From contig NZ_JAOTPL010000017.1 in assembly GCF_025631005.1 (NCBI RefSeq), forward strand, positions 1-64,000: a DNA stretch of 64,000 bases, in the 5' to 3' direction. Under the pieces are notes generated by a model. The model saw only the letters and a list, made by a program, of their open reading frames with translations, did no database searches and was not told the origin of the DNA. Both the position numbers and the translations under genes were made by a program. The stretch's first letter is position 1; each line of letters begins with the position of its first letter. Source of the DNA: Haoranjiania flava. GTDB taxonomy: Bacteria; Bacteroidota; Bacteroidia; Chitinophagales; Chitinophagaceae. Positions 1-8,512 of the stretch are shown here, piece after piece.

Positions 1-631
1 GAAAATGAACTTGAGCTTCTTGCATTTCTCTGAAATTTAATAACGCTAAGCTACAAATTCATCCCCGGTTGGTGTGCATATTATTGCTCATGAATATTTC
101 ATGTGTGTATAATTAATTTTTTCTGTTTGCCACATGGAATAACCAGCTTTTTAGATTCATACTCATTCACGGTTGGTATAGATTCCTAATCTTTATGGCT
201 ATTTCATGTGTTAATATTTAATTTTTCTGTTTGCCACACGGAATAACCAAAACCTTAATCTTTATTATCATTCCCGGTTGGTATAGATTCTTAATCTTTA
301 TGGTTATTTCATGTGTGTATAATTAATTTTTTCTGTTTGCCACATGGAATAACCAAAACCTTAATCTTTATTATCATTCCCGGTTGGTGTAGATTCCTAA
401 TCTTTATGGCTATTTCATGTGTATTTATTTCGTGCGCCGCTTGCGGCTGTTTTTAATGGTCACATGGAATAGCCTTTATTCATCCGCGGTTGGTATGCAA
501 CCTTGCTTATGGCTATTCATGTGTTATTATTTTATTTTTTCTGTTTGCCACATGGAATAACCAAAACCTTAATTCTTTATTATCATTCCCGGTTGGTATA
601 GATTCGTAATCATTATGGTTATTTCATGCAT
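1..631 (-). repeat. Six-unit array of hairpin leader repeat (locus 1)
   Basis: Tandem units lie at about 1-105 (degenerate), 131-210, 235-315, 341-421, 461-523 and 549-631. On the plus strand each begins CACATGGAATAACC (or AGCC) and ends GGTTATTTCATGTG (or GGCT), so the ends are inverted repeats of about 14 bp. Cores share CCGGTTGGTAT. There are two subtypes: a long one of about 81 nt with TAATCTTTAT occurring twice, and a short one of 63 nt (461-523). Units are joined by 24-25 nt AT-rich linkers mostly ending in TCTGTTTGC; the linker 422-460 differs and carries an extra GCCGC-TT-GCGGC hairpin. Read on the minus strand, each unit is an A-rich leader followed by ACACATGAAATAACC, that is ATG-AAA-TAA. 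The array starts 5-8 bp beyond the epimerase stop codon and runs out of the window, so the gene it might lead into is not visible. Confidence 0.9.
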
Positions 632-636
632 GTTTT

Positions 637-1779
637 TTAGAAAAGTTTCTTCACAGGCTTTACCCCGATGCCCGGCAGGTCATTTGGAATAATTTTCCCA
701 CCGGTAAATTTTGCTCCGTAGAATGCATCGTTTTGTATCAGCAGCGCGCCGTCAAGATCGGCGAAGTCCATGCCGGCTGCCAGTTGCGCAGCCGCGGCGA
801 TAGCACAGGAAGTCTCCGTCATACAACCTATCATTACTTTCATGCCTAAAGTACGCGCAAAGTTGCGCATCTGCCAGGCTTCACGCATGCCTGTACACTT
901 CATCAGCTTAATGTTGATGCCGGAGAATACACCTTTCATTCTTTCCACGTCGCGCAGCCTTTGTACAGACTCGTCGCCAAACACCGGCAGGGGACTTCTT
1001 TCCGTGATCCAGGCATTATCGTCAGGCCTGTATTTATTCATAGGCTGCTCTACCATTACAACGCCTTGTTCTTTCAGCCAATGGATCATGTCAAGCGCCA
1101 GATGCTTGTCTTTCCAGCCCTGGTTGGCATCTACTGCCAGCGGCACATTGGTTGCTGTGCGCACGGCGTTGATAATGCGTTTGTCATCATTGCTGCCGAG
1201 TTTTACTTTCAGTATTTTAAATTGCCCTTCTACTTCTTTTATTTTCTTCCCGATCATCTCGTCGGTGTCTATGCCAATCGTGTAGGTAGTGTGTGGTATT
1301 TTATCGGTGTGCAGGCCATACATCTTATGCCAGGGTTGTTGCATCAGCTTGCCCGTGAGATCGTGCAAAGCTATATCTACTGCGGCTTTCGCGGCTGTGT
1401 TGTTTTCTGCCAGCTTATCTGTATACTCCAGGATTTCTTCTGTATGAAAAGGGTTGGCAAAAGCTGACAGGTCCATCTTCTTTAAAAATTCCATTACAGA
1501 AGCCTGCGACTCGCCAAGGTAGGGCGGCAGGGAAGCTTCTCCATAACCTGTGATGCCATCGTATGTTAAGGCAGTAAGTACTACAGGCGTGGTTTTGCGC
1601 GAACTGTTCGATATGCTAAACACATGCTTTAGTTGCAGATCATAAGGCATCCATTGCAATTTCAGTTTTGAAGTGCCGGGCCTTTTGTAAAATCTTGATG
1701 CGGTAGCCGGAAAACCAACCAGTGAGGCGCCGCCCAGCAACCCGAGTGATTTCAGAAAACTTCTTCTTCTTATTTCCAT
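637..1779 (-). CDS. Dipeptide epimerase (enolase superfamily), Tat-exported
   Basis: Predicted L-Ala-D/L-Glu-type dipeptide epimerase, which racemises the second residue of murein-derived dipeptides. The 380-aa protein has the muconate-lactonizing subgroup layout: KxK at K191/K193, metal ligands D217, E244 and D269, and the opposite catalytic lysine K291 in NIKLMK. The N-terminus (RRRSFLKSLGLLGG, residues 4-17) is a twin-arginine signal, so the enzyme is probably folded in the cytoplasm and exported; characterised YcjG/YkfB relatives are cytoplasmic. It lies 16 bp downstream of a secreted NlpC/P60 endopeptidase on the same strand, an operon partner that would release its substrate, much as ykfB and ykfC pair in Bacillus. 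Exact dipeptide specificity cannot be read from the sequence; other members prefer hydrophobic or cationic dipeptides. Confidence 0.88.
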   Translation of the reverse strand: MEIRRRSFLKSLGLLGGASLVGFPATASRFYKRPGTSKLKLQWMPYDLQLKHVFSISNSSRKTTPVVLTALTYDGITGYGEASLPPYLGESQASVMEFLKKMDLSAFANPFHTEEILEYTDKLAENNTAAKAAVDIALHDLTGKLMQQPWHKMYGLHTDKIPHTTYTIGIDTDEMIGKKIKEVEGQFKILKVKLGSNDDKRIINAVRTATNVPLAVDANQGWKDKHLALDMIHWLKEQGVVMVEQPMNKYRPDDNAWITERSPLPVFGDESVQRLRDVERMKGVFSGINIKLMKCTGMREAWQMRNFARTLGMKVMIGCMTETSCAIAAAAQLAAGMDFADLDGALLIQNDAFYGAKFTGGKIIPNDLPGIGVKPVKKLF

Positions 1780-1795
1780 TGTTTACAGATATATT

Positions 1796-2779
1796 TTACC
1801 GGTACCAGGGATGCTCAAATATGCTCCAGGTGCCGTTTACAGGCTGGTTTAAAATTCTTTTGGCTGCCACATACCGGCTGTGGTTGTGTTTATCGTAGTT
1901 CTTATCAGCGGGGTTTAAACTGTTTATCTGCACATAGCCATCATTGGCGTGTATGAATTGTGCATTTTGCAGGTAAATGGCTGTGTGGATGATGTTGTAT
2001 TTTGTGGAGTCTGTTTTGTCTTTTCTTCCAAAAAACAACAGGTCTCCTTTGGCCAGCTTACTGAAACTGCCAGCAGAATCTACGGGTGTGCCTGTGAGAT
2101 ACTGCTGGCGTGCATCGCGTGGCAATATAATGCCATGCATCAGGTAGGTGGTTTTGGTAAGCCCGCTGCAATCCAGGCCCCGAGGTGAAGTGCCGCCCCA
2201 AAAGTAAGGCACGCCTAAAAATCTTTTAGACAGCTTTTCAATACTTGTGCCGGTAAGCAATATGGATGTTTTCCAGTCATTCCATTTCTTTACGGCAGCG
2301 CGGTTAATGAATCCTTTCCTGCCATCGGGCAGGGCAACTTTATACAAGTGTTTTTGAGCGTTGAAATTTTCCAGGTATAAAATGTTGCCCATCACCACCT
2401 CGGTAACTATTTCGCCGTGCTCATTGGCTGTGGCGTAAACAAAACTGTTGTTGTCTGTAACAATCACGCGCGGTTGTTTATTTCTCTTATGCAATTCCAG
2501 CGAGTCGATAGGCGACAGCGGCGCGCTTGTCCAGCCTTCATATCCTTCCGGTGTCTGCACCTTTGTCCAGCCGCGGGTTTTAGCCATCAACTTCAATGGT
2601 GTGCCCAGCAAGGCCTGTGTTGTCATTTCTGCCCTATAGTCCGGTTCCCTGCGGATATTCAACACCGATTGTGAAACCAGCGCCCATGTTTCTGCGTGCG
2701 GTACTCCTGTAGTATCTGCCTGTGCATTAGAAGCGTGCGTGCAGCACAACAACAATACGGCAAGCATCCATCTTTGCAT
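1796..2779 (-). CDS. Secreted C40 (NlpC/P60) peptidase with SH3 domains
   Basis: Putative gamma-D-glutamyl-L-diamino-acid endopeptidase acting on peptidoglycan stem peptides outside the cytoplasm. Signal peptide at about residues 1-20, two bacterial SH3-like domains (about 33-90 and 103-165), then an NlpC/P60 domain with nucleophile C204 in GLDCSGL and histidines H265 (IIHTAIYL) and H277 (FIHAND). The 327-aa length and domain order match YkfC-type enzymes, whose SH3 domains restrict cleavage to free N-terminal L-Ala peptides. It is first in a two-gene operon with the dipeptide epimerase; together they would convert murein peptides to dipeptides usable as nutrients. Confidence 0.9.
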   Translation of the reverse strand: MQRWMLAVLLLCCTHASNAQADTTGVPHAETWALVSQSVLNIRREPDYRAEMTTQALLGTPLKLMAKTRGWTKVQTPEGYEGWTSAPLSPIDSLELHKRNKQPRVIVTDNNSFVYATANEHGEIVTEVVMGNILYLENFNAQKHLYKVALPDGRKGFINRAAVKKWNDWKTSILLTGTSIEKLSKRFLGVPYFWGGTSPRGLDCSGLTKTTYLMHGIILPRDARQQYLTGTPVDSAGSFSKLAKGDLLFFGRKDKTDSTKYNIIHTAIYLQNAQFIHANDGYVQINSLNPADKNYDKHNHSRYVAAKRILNQPVNGTWSIFEHPWYR

Positions 2780-3003
2780 ATTTTCAAGTTTATTGTTTAA
2801 TGTAAAGTTATTGAAATTTAATTGTTGTTTATGGAGAATTTTTAAACAAAATGTGCTGTCAATGTCCCTGATAAAAGCCGATGGAGCGATGTACTTGTCA
2901 TCCGTAAATATTTTATGTTTGTAATGGGAGGATATACATTACTCCCCATAGCGATAAGGATTCCTATGCGTGATTATTTTTATGATGTATATACATGCTT
3001 ACC

Positions 3004-3039
3004 AAAAAAAAGAGACTGTCCCGCAATGAGACAGTCTCT
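3004..3039 (-). terminator. Rho-independent terminator of pckA
   Basis: Perfect 10-bp stem AGAGACTGTC / GACAGTCTCT (3011-3020 and 3030-3039) with loop CCGCAATGA, followed on the minus strand by a run of seven T. It lies 22 bp beyond the pckA stop codon. Loop and stem resemble the terminator at 22301-22332. Confidence 0.92.
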
Positions 3040-3060
3040 GTAATAATTAAAATCGTGTAA

Positions 3061-4665
3061 TTAAACTGTTGGACCTGCTGCCACCAGTTTTTTACCTTCT
3101 TCAGTATCTGTGTATTGCTCAAAGTTAGCAATATATTTAGCAGCAAGGCTTTTTGCTTTTTCTTCCCATTCAGAAGCGTTGGCATAAGTAGCTCTCGGGT
3201 CTAAAATATCAGAAACGTTTGGTAAAGATTTAGGATAAGTCAGATTCATTACAGGGATTGTATCTGTTTCTGCCTGGTCGATAGAGCCATCTAAGATCGC
3301 ATCGATAATTGCTCTTGTATCTTTCAGGGAAATCCTTTTGCCTGTACCGTTCCAGCCTGTATTTACCAGGTAAGCTTTTGCTCCGTGCTCTTTCATTTTA
3401 CCAATCAGTGTTTTAGAGTACATGGTTGGGTGCAATGAAAGGAAGGCTTCGCCAAAGGCAGGTGAGAAAGACGGGGTAGGCTCAGTAATGCCTCTTTCAG
3501 TACCGGCCAGTTTAGAAGTATAGCCGCATAGGAAATGGTATTGTGCCTGCTGATCGGTAAGGATAGAAACCGGGGGCAATACGCCAAAGGCATCTGCAGA
3601 TAAGTAAACGATCTTTTTAGCGTGTCCTGCTTTGGAAGGAAGTACTATTTTGTTGATGTGGTAGATCGGGTAAGAAACTCTGGTGTTTTCAGTGATAGAG
3701 CCGTCTTTATAATCTACCTTTCCGTCTTCGCTTACAACAACGTTTTCCAGTAAAGCATCGCGTCTGATAGCTCTCCAGATATCGGGTTCTCTTTCTTCAG
3801 AAAGATCAATCACTTTAGCATAGCAACCACCTTCGTAGTTGAATACACCATTGTTGTCCCATCCGTGCTCGTCATCACCGATCAGGTAACGTTTAGGATC
3901 GGCAGATAAAGTAGTTTTACCTGTACCGGAAAGACCGAAGAATACGGCTACATCGCCGGCTTCACCTACGTTTGCAGAGCAGTGCATAGAAGCCATGCCT
4001 TTCAGCGGCAGGTAATAGTTCATCATAGAGAACATGCCTTTTTTCATTTCACCGCCATACCAGGTACCACCGATGATCTGAATTTTTTGTGTAAGATCAA
4101 ACATTACAAAGTTCTCTGAATTTAAACCGTGTTCTTTCCAGTTGGGGTTGGTAACTTTTGAACCGTTCATTACCACAAAGTCAGGATTACCATAGTTTTG
4201 CAGTTCGTAGTGAGACGGGCGGATGAACATGTTGGTTACGAAGTGTGCCTGCCAGGCTACTTCCACGATGAACCTTACTTTCAGCCTTGTATCCGGGTTG
4301 GTGCCGCAGAAGGTATCTACTACATATAATTTTTTGTTTGAAAGCTGGTTGGTAACCAGGTCTTTTAATTCGTTAAAAACTTCTTTGGTTGTAGGCACGT
4401 TGATCTTGCCGTCCCACCAGATTGTATCAGCAGAAGTTTCGTCTTTTACAATATACCTGTCCTTAGGAGAACGGCCGGTGAATATGCCTGTTTTCACGGC
4501 AACAGCACCACTTTCTGTAACTATACCTTTTTCAAAGCCTTCGTTTGCAGGATCTACTTCTGCCTGGTAAAGTTCTTCGTAAGAAGGATTGTAAACTACT
4601 TCCGTTGTGCCGGAGATGCCGTACTGGCTGAGGTTGAGATCTTGTGCAGATTTTTGTGTTGCCAT
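3061..4665 (-). CDS. pckA: Phosphoenolpyruvate carboxykinase (ATP)
   Basis: Catalyses oxaloacetate + ATP to PEP + ADP + CO2, the entry step of gluconeogenesis (or PEP carboxylation during anaerobic growth). The 534-aa protein has the expected length and motifs: substrate-binding RSPKDR (65-70), kinase-1a P-loop GLSGTGKTT (244-252) and metal-binding GDDEHGW (263-269). The P-loop form and length identify the ATP-dependent rather than the GTP-dependent family. It is monocistronic, with its own terminator and a good -7 box upstream. The PfkB kinase upstream on the same strand is separated by 170 bp. Confidence 0.98.
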   Translation of the reverse strand: MATQKSAQDLNLSQYGISGTTEVVYNPSYEELYQAEVDPANEGFEKGIVTESGAVAVKTGIFTGRSPKDRYIVKDETSADTIWWDGKINVPTTKEVFNELKDLVTNQLSNKKLYVVDTFCGTNPDTRLKVRFIVEVAWQAHFVTNMFIRPSHYELQNYGNPDFVVMNGSKVTNPNWKEHGLNSENFVMFDLTQKIQIIGGTWYGGEMKKGMFSMMNYYLPLKGMASMHCSANVGEAGDVAVFFGLSGTGKTTLSADPKRYLIGDDEHGWDNNGVFNYEGGCYAKVIDLSEEREPDIWRAIRRDALLENVVVSEDGKVDYKDGSITENTRVSYPIYHINKIVLPSKAGHAKKIVYLSADAFGVLPPVSILTDQQAQYHFLCGYTSKLAGTERGITEPTPSFSPAFGEAFLSLHPTMYSKTLIGKMKEHGAKAYLVNTGWNGTGKRISLKDTRAIIDAILDGSIDQAETDTIPVMNLTYPKSLPNVSDILDPRATYANASEWEEKAKSLAAKYIANFEQYTDTEEGKKLVAAGPTV

Positions 4666-4751
4666 AGTTATTTATACTTTTTATTTATGAGAAATTAGAA
4701 TTTGTTTCCTGAGGGTAATGGGCGCCTACTGTATTTCTAACCCGTCAGATG

Positions 4752-4778
4752 CAAAATTACTCATACAAAAACTAACAA
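4752..4778 (-). promoter_or_regulatory. Putative Bacteroidota promoter for pckA
   Basis: On the minus strand TTG (4776-4778), 16 nt, then TAATTTTG (4752-4759), a full match to the TAnnTTTG -7 consensus. The predicted leader is about 80 nt. The 16-nt spacing is slightly shorter than usually quoted, and no transcription data support it. Confidence 0.45.
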
Positions 4779-4835
4779 AAAATGATTTTCGTCAGTTTTT
4801 GCATAAAATAACTATTTCGTAAAATAAAAGGTAAC

Positions 4836-5759
4836 TTATTCGAGTGAATAATTGAAACTGCACAGGCTTATAAACTGCTGCAGCCTTTTGTTGACCTCGG
4901 TTTTAGTGATTTCCCTCAGTTTTTGTGTGCCTAGTTTTTCAACGCAGAAGCTGGCAACAACAGAGCCCATAATTACAGCGGTCTTCATATTTTCAAAAGA
5001 AATATCGTCTGTTTTGGCAATGTAGCCGATAAATCCACCCGCAAAGGAGTCTCCTGCACCGGTCGGGTCAAACACTTCTTCCAGCGGCAGGGCGGGAGCA
5101 AAGAAAACCTCGTCCTGGTTAAACAACAAAGCGCCGTGCTCACCTTTTTTGATCACCAGGAATTTTGGCCCCATCTGCAGGATTTTACGGGCTGCTTTTA
5201 CCAGTGAATACTCCCCGGAAAGCTGGCGTGCTTCGCTGTCATTCACTACCAGCACATCTGTCATGGTCAGCACATCTTTCAGGTCTTCCAAAGCTGTTTC
5301 CATCCAAAAGTTCATGGTATCCAGCACAATCAGTTTTGGCCTTGTGTCAAATTGTTCTATCACACTTTTCTGTATGTTGGGGCTAAGGTTGCCCAGCAGG
5401 AGGTATTCAGAGCTTTTATAAAAGTCGGGTATTACCGGGTCAAAGTCTGCCAGTACATTCAGGTCTGTAACCAGCGTATCGCGGGTGTTCATGTCCATGT
5501 GGTATTTGCCGCTCCAGAAAAAAGATTTCTTGTCGCTGATCTTTTTCACGCCTTCTGTTTTCACGCCCTGCTCATTGAGTTCGTGCAATACGTCTTCAGG
5601 GAAGTCGTAACCCACAATAGATACCTGGTTAATATCGTTGATAAATTTACCTGCGGAGTAAGCGCAGTAGGTTGCAGAGCCGCCGATGGTTTTTTCTGTT
5701 TTTGCAAATGGAGTTTCAATAGCATCGAATGCCATGGTACCCACGATAGTTAAAGACAT
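4836..5759 (-). CDS. PfkB-family carbohydrate kinase
   Basis: Ribokinase-fold sugar or nucleoside kinase transferring ATP phosphate to an unidentified substrate. The 307-aa protein ends its nucleotide-binding region with DPTGAGDSFAGG (231-242), where D237 is the catalytic base and GAGD forms the anion hole. The substrate-side GG motif is IGGSATY (25-31). Bacteroidota homologues are often annotated only as sugar kinase; adenosine, ribose or fructose kinases share this motif. No pathway genes adjoin it. It is divergent from the cytochrome gene, with a 182-bp AT-rich intergenic region between them. Confidence 0.9.
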   Translation of the reverse strand: MSLTIVGTMAFDAIETPFAKTEKTIGGSATYCAYSAGKFINDINQVSIVGYDFPEDVLHELNEQGVKTEGVKKISDKKSFFWSGKYHMDMNTRDTLVTDLNVLADFDPVIPDFYKSSEYLLLGNLSPNIQKSVIEQFDTRPKLIVLDTMNFWMETALEDLKDVLTMTDVLVVNDSEARQLSGEYSLVKAARKILQMGPKFLVIKKGEHGALLFNQDEVFFAPALPLEEVFDPTGAGDSFAGGFIGYIAKTDDISFENMKTAVIMGSVVASFCVEKLGTQKLREITKTEVNKRLQQFISLCSFNYSLE

Positions 5760-5941
5760 ATGATTTAGATTAAAAATTTTCGCTGCAAATATAATTTTAA
5801 TAAAAAGATTATTTTAAAATTAATTTATATGCTGCAGGCAGCTGCATTATTTATGATTATTATCATATCGATTGGCGATAAAATATGGTATCTTAGCAAA
5901 TTAGAATAAACACTAACACAAAAACTATAAAATTTCCAGTT

Positions 5942-6337
5942 ATGAAAAAACTTGTATTTTCTCTCTCTGTAGTATTGGCATTAGCAGCCTGCGGCGGAAA
6001 CGATACTGCTACAACCACCACCACTGAAGCAGAAGCTCCTAAATCAATGGTAGAGGAAAGTGTGGCAGATTCACCGGAAGGCATTGCGCTTAAGAACCTG
6101 ATGGCAAAAAGCGATTGTGCGGCTTGTCACCAGATAGATACCAAATCTATTGGCCCGTCTTATGTAGATGTGTCTAAGAAATATGACAACACGCCCGAAA
6201 CAATCAAATACCTGGCTGAAAAGATTAAGAACGGGGGCAGCGGTGTTTGGGGACAGGTGCCCATGACTGCGCATCCCGATATGAAAGTAGAGGAAGCGGA
6301 AGCTTTGGCCAAAGACATTATGGCTTTAAAAAAATAA
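5942..6337 (+). CDS. Monohaem c-type cytochrome lipoprotein
   Basis: Small electron carrier on the periplasmic side of a membrane. Lipoprotein signal with lipobox LAAC (C17), a Thr/Ala/Glu-rich linker (22-45), then a class I cytochrome c domain with haem motif CAACH (59-63) and probable axial methionine M108 in VPMTAHP. The 131-aa length fits the c551/c552 group. It lies 12 bp upstream of tadA, so the two may be co-transcribed, though their functions are unrelated. Redox partner unknown. Confidence 0.93.
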   Translation: MKKLVFSLSVVLALAACGGNDTATTTTTEAEAPKSMVEESVADSPEGIALKNLMAKSDCAACHQIDTKSIGPSYVDVSKKYDNTPETIKYLAEKIKNGGSGVWGQVPMTAHPDMKVEEAEALAKDIMALKK

Positions 6338-6349
6338 GGGTTAATATCC

Positions 6350-6805
6350 ATGTACGGTTTAACCGGCTACAAGCCTGATGAATATTTTATGCGCCTCGCC
6401 CTTAACGAGGCGCATAAAGCTTTTGACATGGGGGAAGTACCCATAGGCGCTGTATTGGTGATGCATGAAAAAATCATTACCCGTGCACACAACCAGGTTG
6501 AATTGCTGAAAGATTCCACCGCACATGCAGAAATACTGGCACTTACAGCTGCTTACAACGTATTAGGGGCCAAATACCTGCCAGATGCTACTTTGTACAT
6601 TACTTTAGAACCGTGCCTGATGTGTTGCGGCGCCATGTACTGGTCAAAACTGGGCAGGATCGTATACGGCGCTGCTGATGAAAAGAACGGTTATAAAAAA
6701 TATACGGTTCAAAATCCTTTTCACCCGAAAACAGAGATCATCCAGGGCACCCTTGCCGAAGAATGTGCTATGCTTATGAAAGATTTTTTCAGGCTGCGAA
6801 GGTGA
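6350..6805 (+). CDS. tadA: tRNA-specific adenosine deaminase
   Basis: Deaminates adenosine 34 to inosine in the tRNA-Arg(ACG) anticodon. Zinc cytidine-deaminase fold with HAE (59-61; H ligand and catalytic Glu) and PCLMC (88-92; two Cys ligands). The 151-aa length is normal. The first ATG is used; M14 is a possible alternative because the conserved core starts at about MRLALNEAHKA. Some Bacteroidota proteins of this type are labelled generic nucleoside deaminase, so guanine deaminase-like activity is a weaker alternative. Confidence 0.9.
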   Translation: MYGLTGYKPDEYFMRLALNEAHKAFDMGEVPIGAVLVMHEKIITRAHNQVELLKDSTAHAEILALTAAYNVLGAKYLPDATLYITLEPCLMCCGAMYWSKLGRIVYGAADEKNGYKKYTVQNPFHPKTEIIQGTLAEECAMLMKDFFRLRR

Positions 6806-6868
6806 TTCTACAAAGCAATCTTAACATTTTTACAGTACAATGTTTTTTTAATTAAGGAGTTATTAAGG

Positions 6869-6876
6869 TATATTTG
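6869..6876 (+). promoter_or_regulatory. -7 promoter element upstream of Mn-type sod
   Basis: TATATTTG, an exact match to the TAnnTTTG consensus, ending 23 bp before the ATG. No clear -33 TTG at standard spacing. Confidence 0.45.
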
Positions 6877-6899
6877 TTTTAAACAAAAAACTAACAACT

Positions 6900-7505
6900 A
6901 TGTCATTTACATTACCTGATCTGCCGTATGCATTTGAAGCTTTGGAACCGCATATAGATGCAAAAACTATGGAAATCCATCATGATAAACACCACAATGC
7001 TTATGTTACAAATCTTAATAAAGCTATTGAAGGTACAGAGCACGCCAATAAATCTTTGGAAGAACTGTTAGCAAATGCGGGAAGCATTTCGCCGGCAGTA
7101 AGAAACAACGGAGGCGGCCATTGGAACCATACATTTTTCTGGGAAATACTCAGCCCCGATGGCGGCGGGCAACCCGAAGGCGAGCTGGCAGCTGCTATTG
7201 ATGCAGCTTTCGGATCGTTTGAAGACTTCAAAAGTAAATTCAACGAGGCAGCAGGTGCGCGTTTCGGAAGCGGCTGGGCCTGGCTTGTTGTGAAAGACGG
7301 CAAGTTGCAAATAACTTCTACACCTAATCAGGACAATCCTTTGATGGACGTGGCAGACGTAAAGGGTAAGCCCGTGCTCGGAATAGATGTGTGGGAACAT
7401 GCCTATTATTTAAAATATCAAAACCGCAGGCCTGATTACATGCAGGCAGTATGGAATGTGATCAACTGGAAGAAGGTAGCAGAACATTTCAGCGCAGCAC
7501 AATAA
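6900..7505 (+). CDS. Superoxide dismutase, Fe/Mn family (Mn-type signature)
   Basis: Converts superoxide to H2O2 and O2; no signal peptide, so cytoplasmic. The 201-aa protein has metal ligands H27, H77 (in HWNHTFFW), D163 and H167 (DVWEHAYY). The outer-sphere glutamine is in the TPNQDNPL segment (about residue 144) and the GGGHWNH segment has Gly where iron enzymes carry Gln, which favours manganese or cambialistic use. Own promoter box and terminator suggest a single-gene unit. A second, envelope-type SOD is at 54148-54738. Confidence 0.95.
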   Translation: MSFTLPDLPYAFEALEPHIDAKTMEIHHDKHHNAYVTNLNKAIEGTEHANKSLEELLANAGSISPAVRNNGGGHWNHTFFWEILSPDGGGQPEGELAAAIDAAFGSFEDFKSKFNEAAGARFGSGWAWLVVKDGKLQITSTPNQDNPLMDVADVKGKPVLGIDVWEHAYYLKYQNRRPDYMQAVWNVINWKKVAEHFSAAQ

Positions 7506-7522
7506 TCAATAAATAGCAAGAG

Positions 7523-7552
7523 ACAGGTGTATGCAAGTGCACCTGTTTTTTT
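7523..7552 (+). terminator. Terminator after sod
   Basis: Stem ACAGGTG (7523-7529) / CACCTGT (7540-7546) followed by a T run to 7552, starting 17 bp after the sod stop codon. Confidence 0.85.
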
Positions 7553-7588
7553 ATTATTTTTCAAAATTTGTCATAAACAATACAATTG

Positions 7589-8218
7589 ATGCTTAAAAAC
7601 ACCCTGTTTGTCTTTGTAGCAATACTTGCCATATCCTGCAGCAACCGCATTGACAGAAAAGTAATGCTCTTTTACAATGGTGATGCCAGCATATCGCAAT
7701 ACAAGATCGTCAATAAAACGAACCAGCTTTTTTCCAGTAAAGAATTTGATATTTCAGGCTTTGCATACGCCGACCAAATTGAAATAGACAAAGACGGTAA
7801 AAAATACACCATTCCCATCCCTAAGCAAACGGGTTATTATGTATTAAACATCAGTAGTGATACTGTTTACGGCAGCCTGAAACCATCCAGGCCCTTAGTG
7901 ATAGACAGCGCTAACACCGCACAGGCAAAGGCCCTGGCAGACAGCCTGCAACAACTGCTTGAAGGGAAAAATATTTCAGCCGCAAACCATAATTACAGGG
8001 TACTGCCTAATGAACTGATACTGGTGTCCGCCAATGTGGAAGGTGTAAGATTGTTCCCGCCTTACAAAGAAATGTACGGCACGGTTGAAGGTCCCGCGGA
8101 TGGCTCAGCTCCTGAGATCTATAAATTCAATGCCACAGAAGAAGTGAAGTTTGAACTCGCCAACTACAGGAACATCTATGAGCCGGTAGTCCTTAAACGC
8201 AAGCCTGCTAAAAAATAA
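7589..8218 (+). CDS. Uncharacterised lipoprotein
   Basis: 209-aa protein of unknown function. Starting at the ATG (7589; an in-frame TTG precedes it directly), the N-terminus MLKNTLFVFVAILAISCSNR is a lipoprotein signal with lipobox AISC. The mature part is soluble and mixed alpha/beta in character, with no motif I recognise. It begins about 37 bp after the sod terminator, so it probably has its own promoter. I do not assign a family. Confidence 0.75.
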   Translation: MLKNTLFVFVAILAISCSNRIDRKVMLFYNGDASISQYKIVNKTNQLFSSKEFDISGFAYADQIEIDKDGKKYTIPIPKQTGYYVLNISSDTVYGSLKPSRPLVIDSANTAQAKALADSLQQLLEGKNISAANHNYRVLPNELILVSANVEGVRLFPPYKEMYGTVEGPADGSAPEIYKFNATEEVKFELANYRNIYEPVVLKRKPAKK

Positions 8219-8453
8219 TCTTCCGGCAGCAAAAACAGCAGCGGCAAAGATGTAACTTTTTTTAATTGATGCTTATATTATGCCTGGCATCATCCCACGC
8301 ATTGATTTTACCGCCTCCCGGCGACCTCTCAGATGGCATGTGTGCAAACACAATGTAAAGAATGCGCAAGAAATTACAAACCAATCTTCGTGTGTTAACT
8401 TCCTTGGTGGGAATCAAACATGTCGCTAAAATCCACAACGATGTACGGTCAAA

Positions 8454-8490
8454 AAAAATAGAAATTGCTTTATGTACAATTTCTATTTTT
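8454..8490 (-). terminator. Terminator downstream of carA
   Basis: Perfect 14-bp inverted repeat AAAAATAGAAATTG (8454-8467) / CAATTTCTATTTTT (8477-8490). A/T runs flank both sides, so it could work on either strand; it ends 22 bp beyond the carA stop on the minus strand. The preceding stretch 8219-8453 holds no convincing ORF. Confidence 0.8.
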
Positions 8491-8512
8491 ATAAAGAGCC
8501 TTATTAAAAATT

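Noticed and set aside
1..631. CRISPR-like alternation of repeats and short linkers
   Set aside because: The linkers are conserved, not unique, repeat units are 63-81 nt with inverted ends, and no cas genes are present.
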